Shown: piece after piece, positions 10,550 through 23,312 of the stretch | How positions within the stretch are numbered: position 1 is the stretch's first letter | Layout: every line of letters begins with the position of its first letter | Origin: Malania oleifera | Lineage: Eukaryota > Streptophyta > Magnoliopsida > Santalales > Ximeniaceae | Direction: 5' to 3' | Assembly (NCBI RefSeq): GCF_029873635.1 | Contig: NC_080422.1 | Span: 4,072,001 to 4,136,000 of the forward strand | DNA: 64,000 nt | Made by a program: the position numbers and the translations under genes | Notes under the pieces: generated by a model | What the model saw: the letters and a program-made list of their open reading frames with translations, nothing else | Told to the model about the DNA's origin: nothing | The model's database searches: none

Positions 10550-13043
10550 TGTAAAGACCTGGAAAATAAAAATGACTGAAATAATAATAATAAAAAAAGA
10601 TAAAATAACAAATAAATAAATAAAAGGAATGGTGTGGGAAAAAGAAAAAAAAATAAATTAAATTAAGATAAATTAAATAATTAAATAATTAGTTATTAAA
10701 TTAAACATTATTACATTGGATTTAAAAAAAAAACTAATTGAAATAGATATATATATATATATATGTATATTGAAAAGAGGTATAGTATTATAATATTATA
10801 ATATAAGATATTATATTATATGTTATATATTCAATTTGGATGCTTATCATCTAGATTGAAATTGGATTTGGCAGAACAGAAGACACGCGCCCCCCCTGAG
10901 AATTCCTTCTGCGCTCCAACGCTCGCTCTTCGTCTCCATCTCTCTCTCTCTCTCTCTCTCAATTTCTCGACGAGTTTGCGGCGGATCGAAAAACAGAAGG
11001 TGTCGTTGGATTCCTGACTCCGCTACCGACATTTCTACTAGAACATATTTGTCGTGAGAACAACTTAGCCATTGTTCATGGGGAAAGGTAACTTTTCCCC
11101 ATTTTCTCAATTTCTCTATAAATATGCGGTTTAATCGACGATCGGGTACCACCACGTGGTCCTAGTCGCGATTGTCGTCATTTTGACGTAGGTAAACTTC
11201 CAATTGGGGTTTTTTAGGCCCCACTTCAAAGCGAGAGTGAGATTTGAGAAACTTGACAAATTAGTTAAATTTACGAGTATAACTGTTAATTTGAAAATTG
11301 TGGCCCTAGAAAATATTTAAATAGTATTTTATTTAAGAATAATTTAAATGAAACTAGGATTTTGAATCAGGGTTCGGGTGAGTGCCGCGAGCATCTGTGT
11401 GGGATTCCTGTCGGTGTAGTTCGAGAATTTAGGTAAGAGGAAAATTTATGTATTAAATCAGGTTTTTATGAATTAAAAATAATTATGTGTTATTTATGTA
11501 TATATGTTTTTATGTGGGTTTAAAGTGTCAGCCATGAAATTTATGTTTTTTGAGCCTAGGATTGTCGATATAGTTATGTATATGTGAAAGTAAACGAATG
11601 AAAGTGAAAGAATTTTCTGATAAATTAAATAAGAAATGAAATGTATTTACAGTGTATAAATATTAATTATGGGTTGACTTATTTTGTAAGGAATGTATAT
11701 GAATTTTATTACTAAATTGTGTGGCATAAGATTCTGTGCATATATATGTTAAATGTATGAGATGCAGATTAAATAAGTAAAATACTCTGAATAAAATATG
11801 ATATGGATTACGTTGCCTGTGTATGTTAAATGCAACCATGTAAATGTAAGACAGCTAAAAGACAACCATGTTAGCAGATTCTAGCGCATTTCTATGTGGA
11901 CTAACTGTAGCAGATTCTAACGCATTTCTATGTGGACTAACAAATGATGACTAAAGACCAGCTGTAGTATGAAGGAATGAAAAGAAAATGTTATGCAATG
12001 AAATAATAATAGAATGACAATGCAATGAAATGAAATGTGAAACGTGAATGATACAAATGGGAAAGAGTCACTTAAAGTGAAATGCAATGCAATGCAATGT
12101 TAAATTATGAATATGAACAGATGTGTATGATTGAATAATGATAGAAAAAATGATGTATTATGATATTAGAATTATGTATGTACGTAGAACATGTTACGAT
12201 TGGGCGAGGCGTACCTTTCGCCTGAAAGCTTGCTGAGTAAGGCAAGTGCACAAGTAGCTACAGATGTGGTAGTAGCCGCATAACGTACTAGGGTAGAGTG
12301 AACCTACTTGTATGGGCGGGTAGATTTCCCTATCCTTAGAGCCTTTGCCGATAAACTATTGTTGAATTGTGTGAGTACGAGATTAATCTAACACTTGAGG
12401 GCTTACTAAGTAAGGTGAGTGCTCTGGTATGTTTTAATTGTGACCTTAAGGTTACCTAAGTATCAGAGCAAAGGGGTGCTACTTGTATGGATGGGTAATC
12501 ACCCCTATCCTTGGGTAATCTTGTGGGTTAAATATTTGCATGTGATTGTTTAGGTTCAGAAAACGATTTCAATGTTATATGATGATTTGCAAATGAAATA
12601 AAAAATGATATCTATTTACCTCATGTTGGCCACACGCTGTTTTAATATGTATGTTTCTTTCCTTACTAAGATGTGTCTCACCCGAATATGATTATTTCTT
12701 TTTTAGGACATCCTCGAGGTCGGGCTTAGAGAGCTCGAGGGTTTTTAGCCTTTTGAGGATTGTATAAAGAGAAAAGGTATATTTTCGATATACTTTAGGG
12801 AATGTAAATATTTATGTTTTACGTCGTTATGTTTTAAGTCTGTTGAGAATGGAATGGTTGTGAATATACTGAAATGTTTTTGAGATTTGTGTATTTATGG
12901 AAATGCAGGTGTTGGGTGGATATTGTGAAATTTGGATAAGGTTAGTAAACTCTGGTATTACGAAATTATGGTATTATAAGATTATCAGGGATTTTATCAG
13001 GTATAACGCACCGGACCCAAGTTTAAGGGTTCGGGGCGTTACA
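10550..13043 (+). mobile_element. Solo LTR, family B, copy B1, inserted in copia 1 gag
   Basis: The LTR starts TGTAAAGACCTGG and ends GGGTTCGGGGCGTTACA. A perfect 5-bp duplication CTTCA flanks it (10,545-10,549 and 13,044-13,048), and the copia 1 gag text continues across the site. The length is 2,494 bp. It matches the reverse-oriented copy at 28,906-31,515 and the 3' part at 27,703-28,465. It has a CT-rich leader near 10,925 and a duplicated 35-bp unit at about 11,875-11,945. It probably comes from a gypsy element reduced to a solo LTR by LTR-LTR recombination. It carries no genes. Confidence 0.93.
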
Positions 13044-16000
13044 CTTCATATGTAACTTCTAATTTTTTCCAAATTTCTTTAGCAGTTACATGTCATTACC
13101 CTATTAAATTCATTTATATCTAATGCACAGAAAAGCAAGTTCTTCGTAGTAGCATTTATTTGCACTGATTTCTGGTCTTCCTCTGTATACTCATCTTCAG
13201 TTTTAGGTACATTTACCTTATCAATTACTTTCATGGGAACATGGTTTCCGTTAATAACTATTTTCCATACCTTCAAATCTATGTTTAACAGGTATATGCT
13301 TATCCTACATTTCCAATAGGTGTAATTTACACCACAGAAAATTGGTGGTTTAGTAGATGAGTGTCTCTCATCGAATGGAGTTACACCGATATGTGCCATG
13401 TGATCTTTTTACAAATGAACTATTAAGTCTATGTAAACCCACTTTGATACCAAATGTTGATTTAGGTGTAATCCCAAGAGGGGGGTGAATTGGGTATTTT
13501 AAAATTCTTTAAAATTATTTATCACTTAATTCCTATTTGTATATTTAACAAATCAATTGCAGGAATTTAAGACTGAATTAAATTTATTTTATCATTAAGT
13601 TCTTTTTACCCAATTAAGTGCGTGTAAAGTTATTCAACATACACATGCAATACAAGTAATGAAATGTAGTGCAGAAAGTAAAGAGATAAGGGAAGAGAGA
13701 ATGCAAACGTAATTTTACGAGGTTCAGCCAACCTAGCCTATGTCCTCGCCTTGAGCAACCTACTCAAGGATTCCACTATAATCCTTACTCCTTAAATTGG
13801 GATAGGGCTTCCCTTACATCCGTTGCTTACAAGAGGTACAATTTCCTTCTAATCCGCTGCTTACAAGAGATACAACTCTCTGCTCAAATCCGGTTCACAA
13901 CCTGAGCTGTGATTGTAATATAATCTGCAAAACACTCAATGTTGCTTCTAACAAAGCTAGTGAGTACAATTGAAATTCCTAATACATAATCATATGATGA
14001 AACTTGAAGTTCAGAATGTATGAAAATGATACAATCATTTTATGAATGAAATGCTTCAATACACAATTTCCCTTTTTACTAAAACTCTCAAGTAATGATA
14101 TAATTAAAAACTTTGGAGAAAATTTGGGTTCTAGTTCACTTTGCAAAAATGCATGAATATCTAATGTGAACTTATCAAAAGCTTTATCTAGAATATTATA
14201 TCAATCAAAATCAAAAAGCTTTCTTTCAAATATTCAATCATAACATGATCTTTGGAATATCCAAATCTGTATATATAATACGATTTCTAAAGATCAAAAC
14301 CTGAATATAAAGTTTTCCCAAGAAAATATCTCTCAATAAAATAAATATTTATGAACACCAAGGATATTTAATCAAGTGTTTTAATATATCTAAAATATAG
14401 ATCCTTTAACTGAATACACACTTGAATCAAAAATATTAACCAATGATGAAACCCTTTATCAAGTAGTGATATTATCTAAATAATCTATATGAAAGTATAC
14501 TCACTATCAATCATTCAGCTTATTTCAACAATAGAATTTGAAATGAGAAGTTCTTTGAAAAATATATATCAAATCATGTGGCTGCGCAGCTGGAAAGGAT
14601 GAAACTTTCAAGGTCAGGATGAAAATGAAACCCTAATAGGAATCAGGTCAGGATTTCAGAGGGGGGCCGGCGGGCTGCTTGTGGCTGTGTCCCGTGTGGT
14701 ATGGCCGTGTCGGCTTGTCCATGCGTGACTACATGTCAATATGTGGCGAGCGTGGGCCGTGTGGGCAGTGGGCACTGCCGCACTGGGCTTTCCCATTTTC
14801 ATACTTGGGCGTTGCTGGGCTTTAGCTTTTATGGGTTAATTAGTTATGGATTTTTAAGCGGTTTGGCAGATATCTGCCTGATAAAACCAACCCGACCCGC
14901 TAAGGAGGCGGATATGAAAATTAAAAACCATATTCGACTCATTTAACAAACGGTTGATGATAAGTTGGTTAAAACGAATCGGATGCGGGTCGGATTAACG
15001 GATTTTTATCCATTTTGCCAGGTCTAATATCAATCAAGCAAATCAGTTTATGTGAAGAACTCTATGAGAAGAAATATCAACGAGTAGATCGATTTACCAA
15101 ACCTCAATACTAAAATGATTCCCCAATGATAGATAGATTGCTTTTTGACAAACGAGATTGTAATGACCTGCTTATTAAATTGATTTTTTTTTCTTATAAT
15201 AGCAAATAACATACTCTGATATCATAGTATTAACCTAAGCAGTAGGAAGCAGAATTCATACAAATACAACCATTAACCATTATATACAATACCACATAAT
15301 ACCAGAGTACTACATGTTTCCAAAATATGTACATGTATTTGTTTCCCAAAAATACCCTCAGCTAGCTAGGGTTTACAAAAACGTTCCCAAAATGATACTC
15401 ACTCTCTGACAGGGCACTACAGACGCCCCTCTATTTGCGAGCTTGGTCTGCTCGCCTACCTGAATCACCTGAAAAATATTTCAACACTGGGATGAACCAA
15501 CGTTTAGTAAGAAGAAATATGCTATTACTAGTGTGTGACAAATGAGCTAACAATATTATGCTAAATCTGATTTCATATAAACATGTATAATTGATATGTT
15601 AAGTACAATATAAGTAAGAGAATGCATCCCCTTTCCATGTTGCTTAACATAACAGTATTGTAAGTTATAACTCAAAATACTTCTAGTGTACATAAGTAGG
15701 GTCCCCAAACCCGTAAATCCATACGTATGTAATAATAACTGAAACTATTCCCTGTGGCTATCTGTGTCATGACATGTCCCCTCATGACAAGGTTGTGCGG
15801 CCCGTAGGCTGGATTTACCTTGACTGGCCAACGAGGAATAAATCACTGAACTCTGTCAGTCGACCTGCCCACCTTAACCCATATTTGGATGGGGAGCCTA
15901 ACCTCTTTAAGGGCTTAGGTGGTCGACTTTACCACGTATATCTGAATAGGTGGTTGCACTCGTAAAGTAACATAGTATCTGTAGCAACGGTACCGTGCTT

Positions 16001-16151
16001 TGTAGCTGCAAGTTCAACAGGGTCTGATATCATATAATATTTTTCTATACATATTTATCTGATTTACCATGATTCTGAAGTAATCATAATAACCATGATG
16101 CTGCAAAACGTACTGAAATCTGAATAATCATAACATGGAACTATATATTTG

Positions 16152-16310
16152 TAATACTGGAATTCGTATAATCATGGTACTGAGATTCGTATAATCATGG
16201 TACTAAAATTCATAAAATCATGGTACTGAAGTTCACATAATCATAGTACGTAAGTCCGTAAAATCATGGTACTGAAATTCATAAAAATCATGAAACTACA
16301 ATTCGTAAAA
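16152..16310 (-). repeat. 23-bp minisatellite, about 7 units, in LTR A2
   Basis: The plus-strand unit is approximately CATGGTACTGAAATTCATAA plus AAT, repeated about seven times with substitutions. The same family in copy A1 (5,567-7,473) does not show this expansion clearly, so the array probably grew after the families split or is copy-specific. Confidence 0.75.
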
Positions 16311-16797
16311 CATATCCCCGTACTACATACATATTCACAAGCTACACCATACTTAATACATAATTTTCGTAAATAAATACACTGTATAATATTTAGAATT
16401 TTCCTAACATAGCATATTTCCCTTACCTTAACTTTGAAAAGCCCTTAGGGAATACAAGCCTAACACCCACAGGGCCTACAAAACACCCTGAAACAAACAT
16501 ATGCCAGAACAAAACATCAGTATTTTTTCGCCTACATCATTTCCTATAACTACTAGGAAGTCAAAAACTAGATAAAAGACCTTACCCTGAATTTGGGATG
16601 AAATCCAACTTTGTTTTCCCGACGATCCGCTCCGGCAGATTCGCAAAGAACTCCGCCAGGAGCGTCGTGGTAGCCTCAGATCGTCGATCAGGCGACTGGT
16701 GGGGCCGGATTCGAAGAGAGAAGGGAGAGGGAGACGTAGAGAGAAAGAGGAGAGAGAGAGCGGCGAGAGAAATGAGAATTATCCTGGGTTTCCATTA

Positions 16798-17070
16798 TTT
16801 ATAGGGCCAGGTTCATCGACGAGACATGTCACCTCGTCGACGAGTCCTTCACAAATTTCGTTGACGAGACCCTATGTTCGTCGACGAAATTCAAAGCAAC
16901 CCGAACCGTCTCTCGATATTTTCTCGTCGACGAAGCACTGTGTTCGTTGACGAAATTCTGAAGACCTTTGTCGACGAGACCCTGTGTTTGTCGACGAAGC
17001 TGGGCAATTTCCTGAATTTATGATTATTTAATATTATCTCCAAAATGTAATGTCATCGACGAAGTCTACA
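16798..17070 (-). promoter_or_regulatory. TCGTCGACGA array and TATA box of solo LTR A2
   Basis: Eight or nine palindromic units lie between 16,815 and 17,065, including perfect TCGTCGACGA cores. On the minus strand they precede a TATAAAT box (about 16,797-16,803). The layout is the same as in A1 although the orientation is opposite. Confidence 0.6.
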
Positions 17071-18168
17071 GTATCCTTCTGTTTCTGTATCTATTTTCTC
17101 TCCTTCTTATTATTAAAATTCTATTATTCTTCAGGTCACTACAGAGATAGCCTTAGCTCAGATTTGATGTAAGAACTTTGAAATCTCAGGAAAAGGTTTC
17201 AGCAGTGTGCTCAAAGTTGTGCTAAACGTGCAATCTCTTCAATTGTATGCAAAAGGTTTGTTCTCTTCTCTTCCAAAAGTCTTTGCGTCAGCACTAGGGT
17301 TTAGATAATGTATAAATAAGTGCCTTACCCTTAGAATCAATCCTAACCGTTGGATCAAAGAAATAGCTCGCATGTTCTTTCATTAAAAATTAAAATTTTA
17401 AAATTTCCCGTAGGTTCAGACGACTGAGGTTAGAGGCCCAAACGACTGAAGTTCCTTAGAGCTTCAAAAAAATAACCTGAACACAGGGTTAGACGATTGA
17501 AGTTTGGGGTTCATACGACTAAAGTGTCGGGTTTAGACGACTGAAGTCTGAGTTCAATCTTCTGAGGTGCTTCTTCCAGGTTCTGTGTTTCACCATAAAT
17601 TCTTCAGGTGACTGAACTTAATCTTCGGTCTTCTGAAGAAATTCTTCAAACGACTGAGGTTAACTTCGGTCTTCTGAAGTTGCAACTTCAGACGACTGAA
17701 CGTTGTGCTCGATCTTCTGAAGTTCCCAAATTCTGAATTTTTTCTTTTCAGTTCAAAAATATGTTTTGCTTTCTTTTTTGATTCTTTTATAAAAATATTT
17801 TTCAGGATTTTTAAAAATATTTGTAAGTCCATGAATGTCCCTTAATGATGTTCATGAAATGCATGAGTCCTAAGGTCATTCTAGGGTATATGTTGAACCT
17901 CATATTAAATCATATGAAATGTAAATATATTCAGTTCTAAGTTCCCATTCCCATGATGTTCTTGAACTTGTCGCTTGCATCTTCATAATCCAACTCTTTT
18001 AGATCCATGGATTTTGCCAAGATGTGTATGTTTTAATCTTTATGGCTTCCATGACTTGTCATCCTTCCGTGCATGCTATATATTGTTCATGTTCATAATC
18101 TCAATGCACAGATCAAATATCAAATGATTTGTCATTATCAAAACCGGATTGGACTCATAGAGTCAACA

Positions 18169-19520
18169 GGTACCATGCTCAATATCATAACCCATCATTA
18201 GAGTTTCCATATCTATCCATCAGGGTTATCATTACCACATATCCACAATCATTGCGCGGTATTGACATTTCATGAATCACATTACAATATTCATATTACA
18301 ATATACACAATTCAGAATTCCACATTTCAATTCTCACAATTCAATATTCATATTGCAAAATTTTACATTGCAATATTTCCCATTTCTTATATTCACATAT
18401 CATCATTCTCATTGCAGCATTAACATTGCAATATTCTTATTTTCAGTATTCACAATTAAATTCACCATTTCAATGATATTTCATCAATTCAATTCTTATT
18501 TCATCTCATAAATACATATACATATCTCATTTCATGTAATTCAATATTTCTCAATAACACCTTTCCACATTTCATGTTTTATCATTTCTCAGTGGATATA
18601 TTTTTCAGTACATGTCACTTTCATATTTTTTCACATTTCAAATCCCATATTTCAGTACACATTTCACGATCTTATAATTCTCAAGGTAAATCATTTAACC
18701 CAGTTTCAAACATATTTCGGTATAAATCATATACCACACAAATTTCATCTAATATTCATATCATAATAAATTTTAGGTAAAATATTATATTTCAATTTCT
18801 CATATTTCTCGACCAATAATCTTTTAAAAAGACTGTTATAATTTATTCCCTTTACTTGGCTTACTGAGGGGCTTGCTAACACCCTAAAACATACACTCCT
18901 CGGCGTTCGTAGTTCAAAACCCTAAAAATCACATTTTTCCTAAGTTATTCAACATTTCCTCTACAATATTGACATATAATGTTCCCTAAGCCCCAAACAC
19001 TCCAATTTAACAATTAAATTTAACATTTAACACCCTTACCTCCAATTTGGAGTGGTGCCTCGGAACCTAAACTGAAAATTTACTCTACCTAAGTTACAGA
19101 GAATCTTCCCAGAAACCTCGTGGTGGTTCTTGATCGTCGATTTGGGCTTTAACGAAGTCGGAATCAAAGAGAGAAGGTGAGGGTTCCAAATTTTTAGAGA
19201 GAGAGAGAGTGAGAGGAGAGAGAAAATGATGCTGAAATGAGTGTTTCCACTATTTATAGGCCGATATTTGTCGACGAGGAGGCTGGTTCGTTGACGAACC
19301 TGAAATTTCCTAAAATTCCCCAAACTCTCGGTATCTTCTCATCGACAAGACATGTGTACTTCGTCGATGAGGACTATAGGGACATTCGTTGACGAGAATT
19401 TTGGGTTCGTCGACGAGCCCCTATTGATGCTTCTTACCTTTTTCCTTTTCTTCCATTTCTTTTCTTTTCCTCTCTCTTTCTTTTATCACTTTTATTAATT
19501 TAATTTTCTGGGTCTCTACA
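18169..19520 (-). mobile_element. LTR fragment, family D, truncated
   Basis: Read on the minus strand the fragment starts TGTAGAGACCCAGAAAATTA at 19,520, directly abutting copia 2 integrase sequence. It shows a six-unit TCGTCGACGA-like array (19,268-19,417), a TATAAATAG box at about 19,250-19,258 and a CT-rich leader. It is cut off at 18,168 by the end of the copia 1 LTR. One reading is that copia 1 inserted into this LTR. The region 18,270-18,780 is built from many short TTCATATTTCA-like words. No coding capacity. Confidence 0.7.
19247..19420 (-). promoter_or_regulatory. TCGTCGACGA-like array and TATA box of LTR D
   Basis: Six units (about 19,268, 19,288, 19,340, 19,360, 19,387 and 19,407) of the TTCGTYGACGAR type precede TATAAATAGTGG on the minus strand. 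The sequence around them differs from family A, so the motif is the conserved part. Confidence 0.55.
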
Positions 19521-21870
19521 CCTTCTCTCTTTCCAAAGTTCATATGGTGTTTTATTTAATTTTGATCTTATTGATACTCTATTGATTATATAGCATGCGG
19601 TATTCATCGCTTCAGCCCAAAAGTATTTTGGTAAATTGTGTTCATTTAACATAGTTCTTACCATTTCTTGAAGAGTTCTATTTTTTCTTTCAACAACTCC
19701 ATTTTTTTGTGGAGTTCTAGGTGTTGAGAAATAATGACTAATTTCATGATCATTACAAAATTTATCAACATCTTTATTGTTGAATTCTCTTCCTTGATCA
19801 CTTCTTATGTTTGAAACATTATATCCTTTTTCATTTTGAAGTTTCTTGCATAGATTTATTAATATATTACAAGCTTCATCCTTGGAGGCTAAAAACAATA
19901 CCCAAGTAAACCTAGAATAGTCATCAACTATTACAAAGGCATATTGCTTACCTCCTAAGCTTTGAGTTCTAGTAAGACTAAACAAATCTAAATGTATAAG
20001 TTCTAAGGGTCTACTAGTTGATATATGTGTCTTCTTTTTAAAGCTTGTCTTGATTTGTTTTCCAAGTTGGCAAGCATCACAAATTTTATCTTTAATGAAC
20101 TTTGTGTTTGGTAAACCTTTAACTAAGTTCTTTCTAGATAGGTTTGATAATAAGTCCATGCTTGCATGTCCTAGCCTTTTATGTCTAAGCCAACTAGTTT
20201 CATTTATTGTAGCCAAACATGTTACATCTTGAGAGACTAAGTTTTCAAGGTTTATACAATATACATTGTTTACTTTATAGGTTGTGAATAGAATTTCATG
20301 ATTTCTAAGGTCTTGAACTATACACTTATCTTTCTTATAGATTATGTCATGACCTTTGTCACTAAGTTGACTTATACATAAAAGATTATGCTTTAGTCCA
20401 TCAACTAACAAAACATCATTGATAGTAAATGAGGGTTCTTTACCAATTTTACCTATACCGACGATTTTACCTTTGACATTGTCACCGAAGGTCACATATC
20501 CTCCATCTTTTTGAACTAGGGTCGTGAACTTTGTTCTATCTCCCGTCATATGTCTTGAATACCAGCTATCCAAGCACCATTTTTCTTTTGACGGAGTAGT
20601 TCTAAAGCATACTTACAAGGAAGGATTTATGGTGTTACTTTTGGAATCCAAACATTCTTAATTTTTTTTTTAAATTATGTCTAGTTTTAGTGTTTATTTT
20701 TCACTCATTCTTAACTTTGACATATTTCTTCTTAAGTGGACAATTAAACGTTATGTGTCCCTTATTCTTACACAAGTAGCAAGTAGTATGTTTATGTATA
20801 TTTGTAGAGGATGTACTTGTATAGTGTTTTGCTTCTTTTACGAAGTATCCCATGAATAAGTTCTTCTTTCTTTTGTATGCAATTTCGTTGTAACCTATTC
20901 CTTCTTTATTACTAGTCATCATTTGTTGTCCAATTTCTCAAAATTCTCTTTTCCTTTAGTAAAGTTGTAAATGATATCTTTATCTTTAATTTTACTTTTG
21001 AGATCACTTATCTCTAGATCTTTCTTGCTATCATCATTCACTCGTAGTTTTACTAATTCTTGAGACATATTGTTAATTTTATTCATTAGATCATCAATTT
21101 GAGAATCCTTATCTTTTCAACCAATTTAGAACTTTCTAATTGATTCTTGAGATTTTCATTTTGTTCTTTTAAGGCTATGTTTTTTGTAGATACTGTGACA
21201 AACCTATTGTGTAGGTTGAATAATTCAGCTTGAATTTCTTTGTAAGAAGACATACTTTCACATGAATTATTACTAGATTCACCACTAGATTCTTCTGAAT
21301 AACTATAATAAGAATTTACCTCAGCATTGTTTGCCATAAAGCACATGTTGGCCATCTCTTGTTCGCTTGATTCGTTCTCTGACTCACTTGAGCTTGTATC
21401 ATACCATGTAGCTTTCATAGCGGTCTTCTTCTTCTTCTTTTCCTTTTTGAGCTGTGGACAATCAGGCTTAATATGTCCAACCTTTTTACAATGATAACTA
21501 GTAGGAGGATCCTTTTTATTCTTGTTTTCCTTTTTACTTGTTTCTCCTTTATCAGTTTTTGCACCTCTAAACTTTCTAGTGAACTTTTTGTTTCTTTTAA
21601 AGAATTTTACAAGTCTTTTAGTGATAAATGTAAGTTCTTTATCATCTAATTCACTTGTGTCATCACCTTCTTCACTTGAGCTTTCTTTTGATGCTTTAAG
21701 AGTTATAGATTTCTTATTTTTGTTTTCAGCATTCCTCTCATTCATAGCCATCTCATAAGTGAGAAGGGATCCAATTAGTTCATCTAGTGAGATATTTTTA
21801 AGATTTCTTCCTTTGTTATGGTTGTGGCTTTTGGTTCGCAAATGGGTGGAAGTCCTCTAAGGATTTTACG
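19521..21870 (-). mobile_element. Ty1/copia element, SIRE/Maximus-like, fragment (copia 2)
   Basis: Minus-strand coding of the C-terminal half of gag (about 21,870-20,700, acidic and Lys-rich, with two zinc knuckles), protease and integrase (about 20,573-19,521). The integrase core shows DLFSLTRTQSLGGKQYAFVI and the GVVERKNRTLQEM block. It is the same family as copia 1 but a separate copy. Its gag side is cut by gypsy 1 at 21,871 and its integrase side by LTR D at 19,520. Reverse transcriptase and LTRs are absent. The surviving pieces carry only a few breaks, fewer than copia 1. Confidence 0.88.
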
Positions 21871-21936
21871 TGTAAAAACCCGAACCATGATATATGAGTT
21901 TATTGTGTAAAAGAAGGAAAAATGGAATGGGCACGG

Positions 21937-22136
21937 ACTTCATCGATGAGGCCACAATTCGTCGACGAAGATAGTGGACTTCTCGTTGATGACAAAAATC
22001 CGATGGGTTGGAGAAAATTTAAATATCAGGGTTCGTCGACGAAATCGCTGCCTCGTCGACGAAATCCCTGAAGACCTCGTCGACGAGGACACCAACTCGT
22101 CCACAAAATCCTCCGGGTCAAGGGTCTTTATAAAGG
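21937..22136 (+). promoter_or_regulatory. TCGTCGACGA-like array and TATA box of LTR E
   Basis: About seven units (21,939, 21,959, 21,979, 22,031, 22,050, 22,077 and 22,096), several with the perfect TCGTCGACGA core, precede TATAAAG. LTR E is otherwise unlike families A and D. Confidence 0.58.
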
Positions 22137-23025
22137 ATATTTTGGTTTGCTTCTTGGCTAAGTTTTCCCAAAAGCTCTCTCTCTCTCTAGAACTCTCCCT
22201 ACACTCTCTCTCTCTCTAGTTTTCTTTGTCATTCGTTGCCATATTCGTAAATCCAATGATACTGCGAGGATCAGTGAAAGATTCTCTACGTTTCTACTGG
22301 ATCAGAATCTCATTTCGAAGGATTTCGGGTTTCAGGCCAAAATCGAGGTAAGGCTCGGTTTTCTTTTCTGATTCAGTATATGTGTAGTAGTACGGATTGT
22401 AAGCATGTTTTGTACTATGGGTTGTAGGTTTCGGAGTGTCAATTCGTAGTTTTGAGGACCGTAGAGTTCATAGTTGGATTTCGGGTTAAGGTAAGGGGAT
22501 TCTGTTTATATCAGTCCATTTTCAAAATCAGGATCGGTAAGCTTGTATGCTACGATCATATGTATGTTATGACTACTTATTTGGGGAAATCTATCGGGTA
22601 AAAATACAGGATTTTCGGGTTGAAGTTTTTCGAAAAAATTGAGGATTTCGGGTATCATCTCTATTTTGTTTGGAAAACTGTTGTTTGCGTTCAAACTGTA
22701 TTATTGAGGTGACCGTAATCCATATTTGCATAAATTGTATACTTGAAATTGTAATTGATATTATTTGTCGTAAACCAAATAAGTGTGGTATGTATGAATG
22801 TATGTATTTGTTCCAGGTATTTGAAAAATAGTTATGTGGCGGCTGATTACCGTACGCTGAAATGTATAGAGACATGAGTTCCAAAATGATTCTAGGTTTT
22901 GTGAAATTGGCTAGGGGCGGCTAATTACCGTATGCTGAGAGTGACCAGCATTATATCCGAGGGTGTGAAATATCACCAGTCTAATTCCGGTTGGTCACCG
23001 AAGTGGTGTGAGCTACACATTACAT

Positions 23026-23312
23026 CGTATGTTGCAATGGATTCACAGTGGGCCTAGGTCGTCGCAGCATAGTTGTGTATATGGCAATGTAATCATGGTG
23101 AGACTAGGTGACCTTTGTGTAGTTGCGTATGTAGCAATAGATTCACTATTGGGTCTGAGTCGTAGATCTTTGTAGTTGCATATGACAATGTAATCGTTGT
23201 GAGACTAGGTGACCTTGTGTAGTTGCGTATGATCCAATGGATTCACCATTGGGCCTTGATCGTCGCAGCGTAGTTGCGTATGTAGCAATGTAATCGCTGT
23301 GAGACGAGGTGA
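23026..23312 (+). repeat. Tandem array in LTR E, about 3 units of roughly 100 bp
   Basis: Repeated text includes TAGTTGCGTATGTAGCAATG, TGTAATCGTTGTGAGACTAG and GGTGACCTTGTGTAGTTGCG, in the same order about three times with small differences. Confidence 0.75.

Larger units (their letters stand above)
15159..17143 (-). mobile_element. Solo LTR, family A, copy A2, inserted in the LTR of copia 1
   Basis: On the minus strand it starts TGTAGTGACCTGAAGAATAA and ends AGCAGGTCATTACA, matching A1. It is flanked by the 5-bp duplication GAGAT (15,154-15,158 and 17,144-17,148). The length is 1,985 bp. The promoter array lies at 16,798-17,070 and a private minisatellite at 16,152-16,310. It is a solo LTR without coding capacity. 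Confidence 0.92.
7474..18168 (-). mobile_element. Ty1/copia element, SIRE/Maximus-like, broken (copia 1)
   Basis: Read on the minus strand, the parts appear in copia order: 5' LTR (13,455-18,168, itself interrupted), primer site TTTGGTATCAAAGTGGG, gag (about 13,400 down to 9,450, split by a solo LTR at 10,550-13,043), protease and integrase (about 9,240-7,940) and the start of reverse transcriptase (to 7,474). Gag has a zinc knuckle CX2CX4HX4C, and long Glu/Lys-rich coiled-coil stretches typical of SIRE-type gag. The rest of reverse transcriptase, RNase H and the 3' LTR are missing. The coding part carries many breaks and the element is an old fossil. Two later LTR insertions date it as older than families A and B. 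Confidence 0.88.
13455..18168 (-). repeat. 5' LTR of copia 1, carrying a nested solo LTR
   Basis: On the plus strand it starts TGTTGATTTAGGTG next to the primer site and ends AGAGTCAACA at 18,168. Removing the nested LTR (15,159-17,143) and one copy of its target duplication leaves about 2.7 kb. The 17,400-17,720 part contains many AGACGACTGAAG-like short repeats. The segment 14,650-15,010 is GC-richer and ends in TTTGCCAGGTCTAA; it may be a separate small insertion, but I could not define it. Confidence 0.8.

Noticed and set aside
14650-15010. Possible separate hAT-like MITE ending TTTGCCAGGTCTAA in the copia 1 LTR
   Set aside because: Only one plausible end was seen and no matching second end or duplication.
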